From Amycolatopsis aidingensis (GTDB lineage: Bacteria > Actinomycetota > Actinomycetes > Mycobacteriales > Pseudonocardiaceae): 64,000 nt of DNA. The notes beneath the pieces were generated by a model. The model did no database searches and had not been told where the DNA came from. It saw only the letters and a program-made list of their open reading frames with translations. The translations under genes were made by a program, and so were the position numbers. The DNA is taken from positions 6,174,001 through 6,238,000 of the forward strand of contig NZ_CP076538.1 in the NCBI RefSeq assembly GCF_018885265.1, read 5' to 3'. Of this stretch, positions 32,071 through 42,488 are shown in pieces (within the stretch, counting starts at the first letter, position 1; each line of letters begins with the position of its first letter).

Positions 32071-34682
32071 AGCTCACCGTTCCGGACATGTCGCTGGTGG
32101 TGCTGATCGGCGCCTCCGGTTCGGGCAAGTCGACCTTCGCCCGCACCCATTTCGCACCGACGCAGGTACTTTCCAGTGACTTCTTCCGCGGGCTCGTCGC
32201 CGACGACGAGAACGACCAGTCGGCGTCGGCCGAGGCCTTCGACGCCCTGCACTACGTGGCAGGCAAGCGTCTCGCCGCGGGCAGGGTGACCGTGGTGGAC
32301 GCGACCAACGTGCAGCGCGCTTCGCGGGCCGGGCTGCTACGGCTGGCAAGGGAGCACGACGTGCTACCCACCGCCATCGTGCTGGACCTGCCCGAGTCGG
32401 TGTGCGTGCGGCGCAACGAGGGAAGGCCGGACCGGGACTTCGGCGCGCAGGTGGTGCGCAGGCACCGGTCCGACCTGCGCCGCTCGCTGAAGCACCTGCA
32501 GAAGGAGGGGTTCCGTCGGGTCCACGTGCTGCGTAGCGAGCGGGAGGTGGCCGAGGCCGAGGTGGTGATCGAGCCACTGCGCAACGATCTGCGCGAGCGC
32601 ACCGGACCGTTCGACGTGCTCGGCGACGTGCACGGCTGCCGCGCCGAGCTGGAGGAGCTGCTCGGCAGGCTCGGCTACCGGATCACCAGGGATGCGGCCG
32701 GGCGGGCGAATGGGGCGAGCCACCCGGACGGCCGTACCGCCGTGTTCGTCGGCGACCTGGTGGACCGTGGCCCGGACACCCCCGGCGTGCTGCGGCTGGT
32801 GCAGGGCATGGTCGCGGCCGGGGACGCGCTGGTGGTCTGCGGTAACCACGAGCAGAAGCTGGTCCGCGCGCTGCGCGGGCGCAAGGTCACCGTGGCACAC
32901 GGCCTCGCCGAGTCGCTGGACCAGCTCGCCGTCGAGGACGAGTCGTTCCGGGCCGAGGTGGAGACCTTCTGTGACGGCCTGATCGCGCACTACGTGCTGG
33001 ACGGCGGCAGGCTGGTGGTCGCGCATGCCGGGCTGCCCGAGCGCTACCACGGCCGTGCCTCCGGGCGGGTGCGCAGCCTGGCGCTGTACGGCGACACCAC
33101 CGGGGAGACCGACGAGTACGGCCTTCCGGTGCGCTATCCCTGGGCCGAGGACTACCGGGGCAGGGCGACCGTGCTGTACGGGCACACGCCGGTCCCGGAG
33201 GCGGAGTGGGTCAACGGCACGATGTGCCTGGACACCGGCTGTGTGTTCGGCGGGAAGCTCACCGCGTTGCGTTACCCGGAGCGGGAACTCGTCTCGGTCG
33301 AGGCGCAGCGCGTCTGGTACGAACCGGCGAAACCGCTGCGGCCGGGCACCCCGTCGGCACGGAGCGAGCCCCGGCCACTGGAACTGGCCGACGTGCTCGC
33401 GCGACCGGCACCGTCGGCGAGACGATCAGCTGCTGAGCGCGGTGCAGCCCCGCCGGCGAGTGAGGCGATGAACGCGGCGAAACGGGTGATCGAGACCAGG
33501 GAGCACGGCCGGATCGGGATCTCGGCCGAGCAGTCGGCGACGGCGCTGGAGGTACTCAGCCGGTTCGCGATGGATCCGGGCTGGCTGCCGTACCTGCCCC
33601 CGACGATGGCGCCGAGCGCCACCAGCGGCCGGGATGGCTACCTCGAACACCCGGAGGAGGCATTCGCCGAGTTCCGGGCTGCCGGCGTGGCCCAGGTGGT
33701 ATGCCAGGAGAAACACATGGGTTCCAGGGCCGTGCTGCTGGTCTGCCGGGACTCCGAGGTGGCGCGGGCCCGGTTCGGTACCGAGGGCCCCGGTGCGGTG
33801 TACACCCGCACGGGTCGCCCGTTCCTCGACCCGGAGGGCAACGCCGAACTACTGGCCAGGGTGCGCCGCGCGGCCGAGGCGAGCGGCCTGTGGGCGGAGC
33901 TGGACACCGGCTGGCTGTTGCTGGACGCGGAGCTGATGCCGTGGAGCCTCAAGGCCTCCGCGCTGGTCGCCGATCAGTACGCCGCGGTGGGCGCTGCGGC
34001 GCAAGCCATGCTGCCCAGCGCCGTGGACGCACTGTCCGCGGCCGAGGCACGCGGGGTCGAGATCGGCGACCTGCTGGCCCGCACCAGGGAGCGCAGGGAG
34101 GCCGTGGCGGCTTACCGGACGGCCTATCGGCGCTACTGCTGGCCGACCGAGGGCCTCGCCGGGGTCCGGCTGGCCCCGTTCCAGCTGCTGGCCAGCGAGG
34201 GTGCGGCCCACCACCAGCGTCCGCATGACTGGCACCTCGCCAAGGTTGACCGGCTCGCGGCCGCCGATTCGGAGCTGATCGCCCCGACGGCGACCCGCAC
34301 GGTGGACACCACCGATCCGGAGGCGGTCGCGGCCGCCACCGATTGGTGGGAGGAGCTGACCGCGGCCGGTGGCGAAGGCATGGTGGTCAAGCCTGCCGCC
34401 AACCTGACCCGCGGCCGTCGCGGCCTGGTGCAGCCGGGACTGAAAGTGCGTGGCCGGGAGTACCTGCGGATCATCTACGGCCCGGACTACCTGCTGCCGG
34501 GCAACCTCGACCGGCTGCGTGCGCGCTCGCTCGGCCGGAAACGGTCACTGGCGTTGCGGGAGTACGCCCTCGGGCTGGAGGGCCTGGAACGCGTCGCACG
34601 GGGCGAACCGCTGTGGCGGGTGCACGAATGCGTGGCCGCGGTACTCGCACTGGAGTCCGAACCGGTGGACCCCCGGCTGTGA
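32067..34682 (+). CDS. pnkp: Pnkp: RNA polynucleotide kinase-phosphatase-ligase
   Basis: The 871-residue protein has the full three-module layout and the length of C. thermocellum Pnkp. The 5'-kinase P-loop GASGSGKST is near residue 15. The metallophosphatase carries GDVHGCRAEL, FVGDLVDRGPD and VCGNHEQK (about 190-270) and YGHTPVPEAEW. The ligase-like adenylyltransferase has the nucleotide-accepting Lys at about 549 in CQEKHMGSR and the motif GEGMVVKPA. Pnkp heals both RNA ends and seals them together with Hen1. The operon is complete and all visible active-site residues are intact. Confidence 0.96.
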   Translation: MKLTVPDMSLVVLIGASGSGKSTFARTHFAPTQVLSSDFFRGLVADDENDQSASAEAFDALHYVAGKRLAAGRVTVVDATNVQRASRAGLLRLAREHDVLPTAIVLDLPESVCVRRNEGRPDRDFGAQVVRRHRSDLRRSLKHLQKEGFRRVHVLRSEREVAEAEVVIEPLRNDLRERTGPFDVLGDVHGCRAELEELLGRLGYRITRDAAGRANGASHPDGRTAVFVGDLVDRGPDTPGVLRLVQGMVAAGDALVVCGNHEQKLVRALRGRKVTVAHGLAESLDQLAVEDESFRAEVETFCDGLIAHYVLDGGRLVVAHAGLPERYHGRASGRVRSLALYGDTTGETDEYGLPVRYPWAEDYRGRATVLYGHTPVPEAEWVNGTMCLDTGCVFGGKLTALRYPERELVSVEAQRVWYEPAKPLRPGTPSARSEPRPLELADVLARPAPSARRSAAERGAAPPASEAMNAAKRVIETREHGRIGISAEQSATALEVLSRFAMDPGWLPYLPPTMAPSATSGRDGYLEHPEEAFAEFRAAGVAQVVCQEKHMGSRAVLLVCRDSEVARARFGTEGPGAVYTRTGRPFLDPEGNAELLARVRRAAEASGLWAELDTGWLLLDAELMPWSLKASALVADQYAAVGAAAQAMLPSAVDALSAAEARGVEIGDLLARTRERREAVAAYRTAYRRYCWPTEGLAGVRLAPFQLLASEGAAHHQRPHDWHLAKVDRLAAADSELIAPTATRTVDTTDPEAVAAATDWWEELTAAGGEGMVVKPAANLTRGRRGLVQPGLKVRGREYLRIIYGPDYLLPGNLDRLRARSLGRKRSLALREYALGLEGLERVARGEPLWRVHECVAAVLALESEPVDPRL

Positions 34683-34751
34683 CCGGGCTGCGGAAATCTG
34701 AGGAAGGAGCCAACGAACGTGCGCCTCCTGCTCGGTATCGTTCAGCCATCT

Positions 34752-35549
34752 TCAGTCGCCACCACCGTCCCCGCCGTGTCCACCATCGCCGTCCCCGCCG
34801 ATGGCCCCGAAACCGAGCCGGTCATCAGGACCTGGCGTGTACTCCGTGCCCGTGTACCCACTCGAAACGCTTCCGGAGCCGCCTTGCGACACCTCGACTC
34901 GGAGTGCCAGCGTGCGGCGGGCATGGGCACGGACGGCATCGTCGCCCACGAGTCGTCGGTCGCTGGCGCGGTGGTGCCTGTCCATCAGGTGCCGGAGCGT
35001 CCGTTGCCCGGCGATGGTGCGTCGGGGGACGAACCACAGGATCGCCGCTACCGGTATGGCGACGCCGACACCAACCTGTGCGCCCGCATGCGTTCCGTCG
35101 GCCACCCAGGTCAGTACCGCCAGGACCGGCATCGTGGCCAGCGCGACACGACTGGCGCGCCAGCGCCATCGGCCGGGCGCCAGGCCGACGGCGGCCAGCC
35201 GGCGCTCCAGTTCGGCCAGCTCCCGCCGTACCAGTCGGTGGCGTAGGAGCCCCCTCGGACCGAGCCGGTAGGACAGAGCAGCGTAGACGGCGCGTTCGAC
35301 GGGATCTTCGATCGGGTTCGGTGGAACGTCCTTGCGACGCGCACCACCTCCGGGAGCCGGCTCGATGAGGCCGTCCGCATCCAGCACCTCCAGCGTCGTC
35401 CGCATCGTGCGTCCCGCGCCGTCCCGCAGGAACGCGATCTCGGCTGGAGAAAGGTCCAGACCGCTGCGACGGGCGAACGGGAAGCACCACATGACGGTGA
35501 CACCCGTGAGCAGAACGAGAACGGTCCACGTTGCGATGACGCCGGTCAT
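34752..35549 (-). CDS. TIGR04222-like membrane protein
   Basis: The 265-residue protein starts at ATG 35549 behind GGAGGAG. It has an N-terminal membrane segment (about 5-22), the motif DLSPAEIAFLRDGAGRT, a helical middle, two more membrane segments near residues 150-195 and a Gly/Asp-rich end (GGDGDGGHGGDGGG). This matches my memory of the actinobacterial TIGR04222 family, whose role is unknown. It is convergent with pnkp, 69 bp apart. Confidence 0.72.
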   Translation of the reverse strand: MTGVIATWTVLVLLTGVTVMWCFPFARRSGLDLSPAEIAFLRDGAGRTMRTTLEVLDADGLIEPAPGGGARRKDVPPNPIEDPVERAVYAALSYRLGPRGLLRHRLVRRELAELERRLAAVGLAPGRWRWRASRVALATMPVLAVLTWVADGTHAGAQVGVGVAIPVAAILWFVPRRTIAGQRTLRHLMDRHHRASDRRLVGDDAVRAHARRTLALRVEVSQGGSGSVSSGYTGTEYTPGPDDRLGFGAIGGDGDGGHGGDGGGD

Positions 35550-35708
35550 CCGGCTTCTCCTCCGCCTCAACGCCCGGATTCGGGTATCCAGGTTATGCGG
35601 CGCGGCCAGCCATGCCCAGGTCTACGGCAACGGTGGGGATGCTTGGATACAGCAGCTTCTCCGGGATGATCGGCAGCTCGCGGACCCGCTTGCTTGCCGG
35701 CGGCGCGC

Positions 35709-36062
35709 TCAGCTGCGCTGGCCCTGCTCCTGCTCGGCGGGTTCGGTGTCCCGCTCGGACTCGGCCTGCGGAGCGGCGTCCCCGGCGGGCTCGCCCGCGG
35801 AGCCAGGGTCGGAGTCGGCGTCGGACCGGTCGTTCTCGCCCTCGCCCTCCGCGGGCTCATCCTTGTCGAAGCTGGCCGGCAGGCGCTTGAGGTGCTTGGT
35901 CATCGAGCGGACCAGCAGCGCGACGGCGATCAGGAAAAGGATCAGCACCAGCAGGCCCACCGGCGAGGACTTGCCGAAGTCCTCGCCCTGGCCGCCGCCG
36001 TCTCCGCCGCCCGGTTGCTGCGCGAGCAGCAGGGCGGCGGACTGGACGGGGACCGTAAGCAC
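35709..36062 (-). CDS. Small membrane protein next to mca (Rv1083-like)
   Basis: The 117-residue product starts at GTG 36062, two bases after the mca stop. It has a hydrophobic N-terminus (signal or short anchor), one strong membrane segment (SSPVGLLVLILFLIAVALLV) and an acidic, disordered cytoplasmic tail (EGENDRSDADSDPG, then Ala/Glu/Gln-rich). It takes the place of the small gene after mca in M. tuberculosis. Function is unknown; likely co-transcribed with mca. Confidence 0.75.
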   Translation of the reverse strand: MLTVPVQSAALLLAQQPGGGDGGGQGEDFGKSSPVGLLVLILFLIAVALLVRSMTKHLKRLPASFDKDEPAEGEGENDRSDADSDPGSAGEPAGDAAPQAESERDTEPAEQEQGQRS

Positions 36063-36064
36063 GG

Positions 36065-36979
36065 TCAGAAGTCTACCTTTTCCCGGATTCCGGCGAACAG
36101 GTCGTCCTCGGGCAGGGTGCTGTCCACCTCGGAACGGACCAGTTCGTACTCCTCGGTGGGCCAGATCTCGCGCTGCAGCCGCAGCGGCACCGCGAACCAC
36201 CTGCTGTTCGGGTCGATCTGGGTGGCGTGCGCGCGCAGCGCGTCGTCCCGGACCTCGAAGTAGTCGGCGCACTCCACCCTGGTGGTGACCCGTTCCATCA
36301 CGTCCGTCTTGTTCGGGTCCCACTTCGCCAGCCACTCGCCGTAGGGCGACTCCAGCCCTTCGGCCAGCAGCGCCTCGTGGAACAGCGACATCCGGGACCG
36401 GGAGAAGCCGTGCGAGTAGTAGAGCTTCAGCGGCTGCCATGGCTCGCCGGCCGAGGGGAAGCGGTCCGGATCCGGCGCGGCCTCGTAGGCCGCGATGGAG
36501 ACCTCGTGGCAGCGGATGTGATCGGGGTGCGGGTAGCCACCGTTCTCGTCGTAGGTCACCACCACATGCGGGCGGAACTCACGGATCACCTGGACCAGGG
36601 CGGCGGTGGACTCCTCCAGCGGCACCAGGGCGAAGCAGCCCTCGGGCAGCGGCGGCAGCGGGTCGCCCTCGGGCAGCCCGGAGTCGACGAAACCGAGCCA
36701 GCGATGCTGCACGCCGAGGATCTTGGCGGCCCGCGCCATCTCCTCCCGCCTGACCTCGGTGATGTTCGCGCGGACCTCGGGGGTGTCCATCGCGGGGTTG
36801 AGCGGGCTGCCTGCCTCCCCACCGGTGCAGGTCACCACCATCACCTCATGCCCATCCGCGACATAGCGGGCCATGGTGGCCGCGCCCTTGCTGGACTCGT
36901 CGTCGGGATGTGCGTGCACAGCCAGTAGCCGCAGCCCGGCCCCGGCCTGCTCCTCCTGCGTTCCCGTTCGCTCCGACAC
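36065..36979 (-). CDS. mca: Mycothiol S-conjugate amidase
   Basis: The 304-residue zinc hydrolase cleaves mycothiol conjugates to release mercapturic acids during detoxification. It has the LmbE-family zinc site [14 protein letters not shown] at the N-terminus and [15 protein letters not shown] near residue 150. Length and the segment [11 protein letters not shown] favour Mca over MshB deacetylase. GTG at 36979 follows GAGGCGGAGC. It shows that the host makes mycothiol. It is divergent from the DUF4307 gene, as at Rv1081c/Rv1082. Confidence 0.93.
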   Translation of the reverse strand: MSERTGTQEEQAGAGLRLLAVHAHPDDESSKGAATMARYVADGHEVMVVTCTGGEAGSPLNPAMDTPEVRANITEVRREEMARAAKILGVQHRWLGFVDSGLPEGDPLPPLPEGCFALVPLEESTAALVQVIREFRPHVVVTYDENGGYPHPDHIRCHEVSIAAYEAAPDPDRFPSAGEPWQPLKLYYSHGFSRSRMSLFHEALLAEGLESPYGEWLAKWDPNKTDVMERVTTRVECADYFEVRDDALRAHATQIDPNSRWFAVPLRLQREIWPTEEYELVRSEVDSTLPEDDLFAGIREKVDF

Positions 36980-37110
36980 GCTCCGCCTCGCTTCCGGATT
37001 TGTGGCCCCCATGCGGCCGCACGATCGCTCTACGCGGATACTCAACGCTCGAGGACGTCGTGCCCATTCCATTCTCCCAACCCCGCGACCCGACCGATCG
37101 GAGGCCTGGC

Positions 37111-37560
37111 TTGAGCACCCCGGACCGCACCAGGCCCGCCGAGGGGGCGCGCCCCGCGCCGCCGGAGGGCCGCTACGGTCGCGCACGCACCCGCACGCCC
37201 AGGACTTGGCGAGTATGGGCCGCGACCTTGATTGCGCTCGCCGTCGGTGGCACGGTCGCCTATGTGGCGTACCAGAACCTGGGTACCGCGCCGATCGAGG
37301 CGCAGCGGCTCGGGTTCACCGAGGAGCCCGGAAACGCCATGGAGATCACCATCGGGGTGAACCGGGACGACCCAGGGAGAGCCGGTGTATGCATCGTCCG
37401 GGTGCGGGACATCAGCGGGTCGGAAAGCGGCCGCAAGGAGATTCTTGTCCCGCCTGGCGTCGGGGAGGTTTCCACCGTGATCAAAAGCATCAGGCGGCCG
37501 GTCACGGCGGACGTTTTCGGCTGCTCATACGACGTACCGCAATATCTGTCAACCCCATAG
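37111..37560 (+). CDS. DUF4307 single-pass membrane protein
   Basis: The 149-residue protein starts at TTG 37111 behind GGAGG. A basic N-terminal part precedes a membrane segment ([20 protein letters not shown], about residues 38-57). The extracytoplasmic part has one Cys pair candidate (GVCIVRVRD and FGCSYDVPQ), typical of DUF4307. Function is unknown. The neighbours mca and greA match the Rv1080c-Rv1082 order. An intrinsic terminator follows. Confidence 0.83.
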   Translation: MSTPDRTRPAEGARPAPPEGRYGRARTRTPRTWRVWAATLIALAVGGTVAYVAYQNLGTAPIEAQRLGFTEEPGNAMEITIGVNRDDPGRAGVCIVRVRDISGSESGRKEILVPPGVGEVSTVIKSIRRPVTADVFGCSYDVPQYLSTP

Positions 37561-37651
37561 CGGCCAACGGGGTGAACGGTGCGCCCACTGCCTGGAAAAT
37601 AACAGTGTAGGCAGCGTCGGGACCGTTTATCGTGCTATCCTGATCTACCGG

Positions 37652-37675
37652 CACGGCCCAGCGGGCCGTGTTTTT
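37652..37675 (+). terminator. Intrinsic terminator upstream of greA
   Basis: CACGGCCC and its complement GGGCCGTG form an 8-bp stem with a three-base loop, followed by five T residues. It lies 91 bp after the DUF4307 stop and 84 bp before greA. It either ends the upstream transcript or acts as a leader attenuator for greA. Confidence 0.8.
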
Positions 37676-37758
37676 CCTTTATCTCAGCCGCGTCGGCGTG
37701 CTTGTCGACGCGGCGGCCGGCTTGCATACCCAGGCCCGGCAGGCCCTAGGAGGAGATG

Positions 37759-38253
37759 GTGACCGTGAGCGACACCAAGGTGACCTGGCTGACCCAGGAT
37801 GCCTACGACAGGCTCAAGCACGAGCTCGACGAGCTGATCGAGAATCGTCCGGTCATCGCAGCGAAGATCAACGACAGCCGGGAAGAAGGCGACCTCAAGG
37901 AGAACGGGGGCTACCACGCCGCCCGGGAGGAACAGGGCCAGCAGGAAGCCCGGATCAGGCACCTGCAGGAACTGCTGCGCACCGCGAAGGTGGGCGAGGC
38001 CCCGGCTAACGACGGCACCGCTGAACCGGGCATGGTGCTCACCGTGCGTTACGACGGCGATGACGAGGACGAGAAGTTCCTGCTCGCGACCAGGGAGGAA
38101 GGCGCTGAGGGCGAGCTCGAGGTGTACTCGCCGGACTCACCGCTCGGCAAGGCGCTGCTCGGCGCCAAGGAGGGTGAGGCTCGGGAGTACGAGCTGCCCA
38201 ACGGCAAGACCCAGAAGGTGACCCTGGTCAGGGCGGTCCCCTACAGCGGCTGA
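37759..38253 (+). CDS. greA: Transcription elongation factor GreA
   Basis: The product (164 residues from GTG 37759) rescues backtracked RNA polymerase. The N-terminal coiled coil has the acidic tip [20 protein letters not shown], and the C-terminal FKBP-like domain has [20 protein letters not shown] at 37748-37753 fits GTG 37759 best; ATG 37756 is too close and GTG 37765 a little far. Position beside DUF4307 and mca matches mycobacteria. Confidence 0.95.
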   Translation: MTVSDTKVTWLTQDAYDRLKHELDELIENRPVIAAKINDSREEGDLKENGGYHAAREEQGQQEARIRHLQELLRTAKVGEAPANDGTAEPGMVLTVRYDGDDEDEKFLLATREEGAEGELEVYSPDSPLGKALLGAKEGEAREYELPNGKTQKVTLVRAVPYSG

Positions 38254-38266
38254 GGCCGCCGCAGCG

Positions 38267-39076
38267 ATGACCGCCGAGAACCCATTACCCATCTGCGCCA
38301 CCTGCGGCATGCAGTACGCGGCGCCCCGTCCGGACTGCCCGATCTGCGAGGACGAGCGCCAGTACGTGCCACCGGATGGCCAGCGGTGGACGAACCTGAA
38401 CGAGCTGCGTGCCGGCGAGTACACCAGCCGGGTCGAGGAGGAGGGACCCGGCCTGATCGGCGTCGGCATGCAGCCCAGGTTCGCGATCGGCCAGCGCGCC
38501 CTGCTGGTACGCGCGGAGTCAGGGAACTTCCTGTGGGACTGCACCCCCTACCTGGACGATGAGCTGGTAGCCCGGATCGACGAGCTCGGTGGGATCACCG
38601 GGATCGCGATCAGCCACCCGCACTACTACACCACGATGATCGAGTGGAGCAGGGCCTTCGATGCCCCGATCCACCTGCACGAGAAGGACGCCCAGTGGGT
38701 CGGGCGGCCGGACCCCGCGGTGCGCTTCTGGAGCGGGCGCGAGCACCGGGTCGCGCCCGGGCTGACCCTGCTCAACCTCGGCGTGCACTTCGCGGGCGGC
38801 ACCGTGCTGCACTGGAGCGCGGGCGCGGGCGGTAAGGGTGCGCTGCTGTCCGGGGACATCGTGCAGGTGATCCCGGACCGCACCCATGTGGGTTTCATGT
38901 ACAGCTACCCGAACCTGATCCCGGAGCGGCCGGCTGTGGTGCGTGCCGCGGCCGAGATGCTCCAGCCCTATCCCTTCGAGGACATCTACGGCGCCTGGTG
39001 GCAGGCCGTGGTGCGCGGCGAGGGGCATCAGGTGGTGCAGCGCTCGGCCAAGCGCTACCTGGAGTTCGTTTCCTGA
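38267..39076 (+). CDS. MBL-like protein with N-terminal zinc ribbon
   Basis: The 269-residue protein begins with a zinc-ribbon pattern (CATCG, then CPIC, residues about 10-28). The rest resembles a metallo-beta-lactamase fold, but the HxHxDH motif is reduced to ISHPHYYTTMIEW. A later LLSGDIVQVIPDR could hold a remaining metal Asp. Relatives are uncharacterised. It lies 13 bp after greA and is probably in its operon. Its 3' end overlaps the Lrp gene by 22 bp on the other strand. Confidence 0.75.
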   Translation: MTAENPLPICATCGMQYAAPRPDCPICEDERQYVPPDGQRWTNLNELRAGEYTSRVEEEGPGLIGVGMQPRFAIGQRALLVRAESGNFLWDCTPYLDDELVARIDELGGITGIAISHPHYYTTMIEWSRAFDAPIHLHEKDAQWVGRPDPAVRFWSGREHRVAPGLTLLNLGVHFAGGTVLHWSAGAGGKGALLSGDIVQVIPDRTHVGFMYSYPNLIPERPAVVRAAAEMLQPYPFEDIYGAWWQAVVRGEGHQVVQRSAKRYLEFVS

Positions 39077-39555
39077 TCCTGCTGCCCCGCGGTGCGTTCC
39101 AGCAGCGGGCGCACCCGCGGTGGCACCGGGGTGGACAGCGCGATCGAGGTGGAGGTGCGCCGGACCCCCGGCACCCCGACCACCTCGTCGATCACCCGCT
39201 GCAGGTCGTCGTTCGAACGCGCCACCATCCGGACGAACAGGTCGCCCTGGCCGGTGGTGGCGTGCACCTCGCAGACCTCGTCGATGGCGGCCAGCGCACC
39301 GGACACCTCGCCCCGCCTGCCCTGGGCGATCTCCAGCACCGCGAAGGCGGTCAGGCCGTAGCCCATGGCGTCCAGGTCCAGGTCGGGCGGGAACCCGTTG
39401 AGGATGCCCCGGCCGGTCAGCCGGTCCAGCCGCGCCTGCACGGTGCCCCTGGCCACCCCGAGCCTGCGGGCACATTCCAGCACGCCGAGCCGCGGCGCGT
39501 CGGTGAGTAACAGCAGCAACCGCGCGTCCAGCGCGTCCAGGGCCGTGTCGGGCAT
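39055..39555 (-). CDS. Lrp/AsnC-family regulator
   Basis: The 166-residue protein has an AsnC HTH (DALDARLLLLLTDAPRLGVL, RLGVARGTVQARLDRL) and an Lrp ligand domain (VHATTGQGDLFVRMVARSND). It is divergent from hppD, so it very likely controls tyrosine catabolism, with an aromatic amino or keto acid as effector. ATG 39555 is preferred to GTG 39558 from GGAG spacing. Confidence 0.9.
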   Translation of the reverse strand: MPDTALDALDARLLLLLTDAPRLGVLECARRLGVARGTVQARLDRLTGRGILNGFPPDLDLDAMGYGLTAFAVLEIAQGRRGEVSGALAAIDEVCEVHATTGQGDLFVRMVARSNDDLQRVIDEVVGVPGVRRTSTSIALSTPVPPRVRPLLERTAGQQDQETNSR

Positions 39556-39606
39556 CACGCACTCCTACACAAACTGCCCAATCTGACCGGCGATCTCGCT
39601 GACTGA

Positions 39607-40917
<1,311 letters not shown>

Positions 40918-40922
40918 CCCGG

Positions 40923-42146
40923 TCAGAGGACGGTGAAGCCGGCGTGGTGGAGTTCGGTGGCCACCTGGAGGCAGTGCTCGGCGCCGCGGGTCTCCAGGTT
41001 GAGCGACACCTCCACCTCGCCGAGCGCGAGCCGGCCGGAGATGCGCGAGTGCTCCACGTCCAGCACGTTCGCGCCCAGCTCGCTGACCTTGGACAGCACC
41101 CCGGCCAGCGAGCCCGGCCGGTCCGGCACCAGCAGCCGCAGCTCGAGGTAACGTCCACCGGCGGTCATGCCGTGCTGGATGATCTGCAGCAGCAGTAACG
41201 GGTCGACGTTCCCGCCGGAGAGCACGGCGACCACCGGCGGGGTGAACGTCCCTGGATGCTCCAGCAGCGCGGCCACGGCCGCCGCCCCGGCGGGTTCGAC
41301 GACCAGCTTGCGCCGCTCGAGGCAGAGCAGCACCGCGCGGGACAACGACTCCTCGGTCACCGTGTACACACCGTCCACCAGCGACCGGACGTGCTCCAGG
41401 GTCAGCGGCCCCGGCCTGCCGACGGCGATCCCGTCGGCCATCGTGGGCGTCGCCTCCAGCCGCACCGGCTCGCCAGCGGCGAGCGAGGGCGGGAACCCGG
41501 CCGCCGCGGCGGCCTGCACGGCGAACACCTGGACCGAGGGGGCCAGCGCCCGCACCGCGCAGGCCACCCCGGAGACCAGCCCGCCGCCACCGGTGGGCAC
41601 CAGCACGGTGCCCACCTCGGGCAGCTGCTCCAGGATCTCCAGGCCGACCGTGCCCTGACCGGCGATGATGTCCGGGTGATCGAAGGGGTGGATGAACACC
41701 GCACCGGTGCGCTCGGCAAAGGCGGTCGCCTCGGCGAGGGTCTCCTCGATCGCCCCACCGTGCAGGTGCACCTCGGCGCCGTAGCCCCGGGTGGCGGCAA
41801 GCTTGGGCAGCGGCGCCCGTTGCGGCATGAACACCGTGGCCTTGGTGCCGAGCAGCGAGGCGGCAAGGGCGACGCCCTGCGCGTGGTTGCCCGCGCTGGC
41901 CGCGACCACGCCCCGCTCCCGCTCGGCGGCGCTCAGCGCGTGGATCCGGTGGTACGCGCCCCTGATCTTGAACGACCCGGTGCGCTGCAGGTTCTCGCAT
42001 TTGAGGTGGACCGGACCGCCCTGCTGCCGCTCCAGGTCACGGGCGTGCTCCATCGGGGTCTCCCTGGTGACCTCCGCGAGCAGCTCCCTTGCCTGCCGGA
42101 TCCGGCCGACATCGACGAGTCCCATAGCCGCCGATGATGCCACCAT
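40923..42146 (-). CDS. ilvA: Threonine ammonia-lyase with ACT domain
   Basis: The 407-residue PLP enzyme deaminates threonine to 2-oxobutanoate, feeding isoleucine synthesis. It shows TGSFKIRGAYHRI with the PLP Lys, SAGNHAQGVA, PTGGGGLVSG and a C-terminal ACT domain (LRLLVPDRPGSLAGVLSKV). A single ACT domain and this length fit the shorter TdcB/IlvA hybrid type in actinobacteria. A TATGAA hexamer five bases before the ATG suggests a leaderless start at 42146; ATG 42125 is the alternative. Confidence 0.92.
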   Translation of the reverse strand: MVASSAAMGLVDVGRIRQARELLAEVTRETPMEHARDLERQQGGPVHLKCENLQRTGSFKIRGAYHRIHALSAAERERGVVAASAGNHAQGVALAASLLGTKATVFMPQRAPLPKLAATRGYGAEVHLHGGAIEETLAEATAFAERTGAVFIHPFDHPDIIAGQGTVGLEILEQLPEVGTVLVPTGGGGLVSGVACAVRALAPSVQVFAVQAAAAAGFPPSLAAGEPVRLEATPTMADGIAVGRPGPLTLEHVRSLVDGVYTVTEESLSRAVLLCLERRKLVVEPAGAAAVAALLEHPGTFTPPVVAVLSGGNVDPLLLLQIIQHGMTAGGRYLELRLLVPDRPGSLAGVLSKVSELGANVLDVEHSRISGRLALGEVEVSLNLETRGAEHCLQVATELHHAGFTVL

Positions 42147-42221
42147 TTGGGTTCATACATTCGATCGGTGACTGACCGGGTACTCTGGTACCGAACCGTG
42201 AGCGCCGACCAGGGAGAGAGC

Positions 42222-42488
42222 ATGGCACGGGCGACGACATCGAGCGCCACCCGGTCTGCCGGGATGTTCCAGCTCCTTGCCGGCGTCGCTTCCGCGCTGG
42301 CCCTCACCGGCGCCGCCTTCTACACGGTGGAGCTGGCCACCTGCGGCGACGCCGGCCAGTACGTCCGGCACGACAACCACGTGGAACTGCTCGGCGGCTG
42401 CGTGGACGGCACCGAGCTGCCGCACACCGACCCGCGGCAGCCGAGCGGCTCCGACCGGATCGCCGAGCACAACAACTACCGGCCCTGA
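42222..42488 (+). CDS. Small membrane-anchored protein
   Basis: The 88-residue protein starts at ATG 42222 behind AGGGAGAG. It has one hydrophobic segment (MFQLLAGVASALALTGAAFY, about residues 18-37) and a short outer tail with two Cys (TCGDAGQY, GGCVDGTELPH). I do not recognise the family. It overlaps the convergent metB gene by 13 bp. Confidence 0.65.
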   Translation: MARATTSSATRSAGMFQLLAGVASALALTGAAFYTVELATCGDAGQYVRHDNHVELLGGCVDGTELPHTDPRQPSGSDRIAEHNNYRP

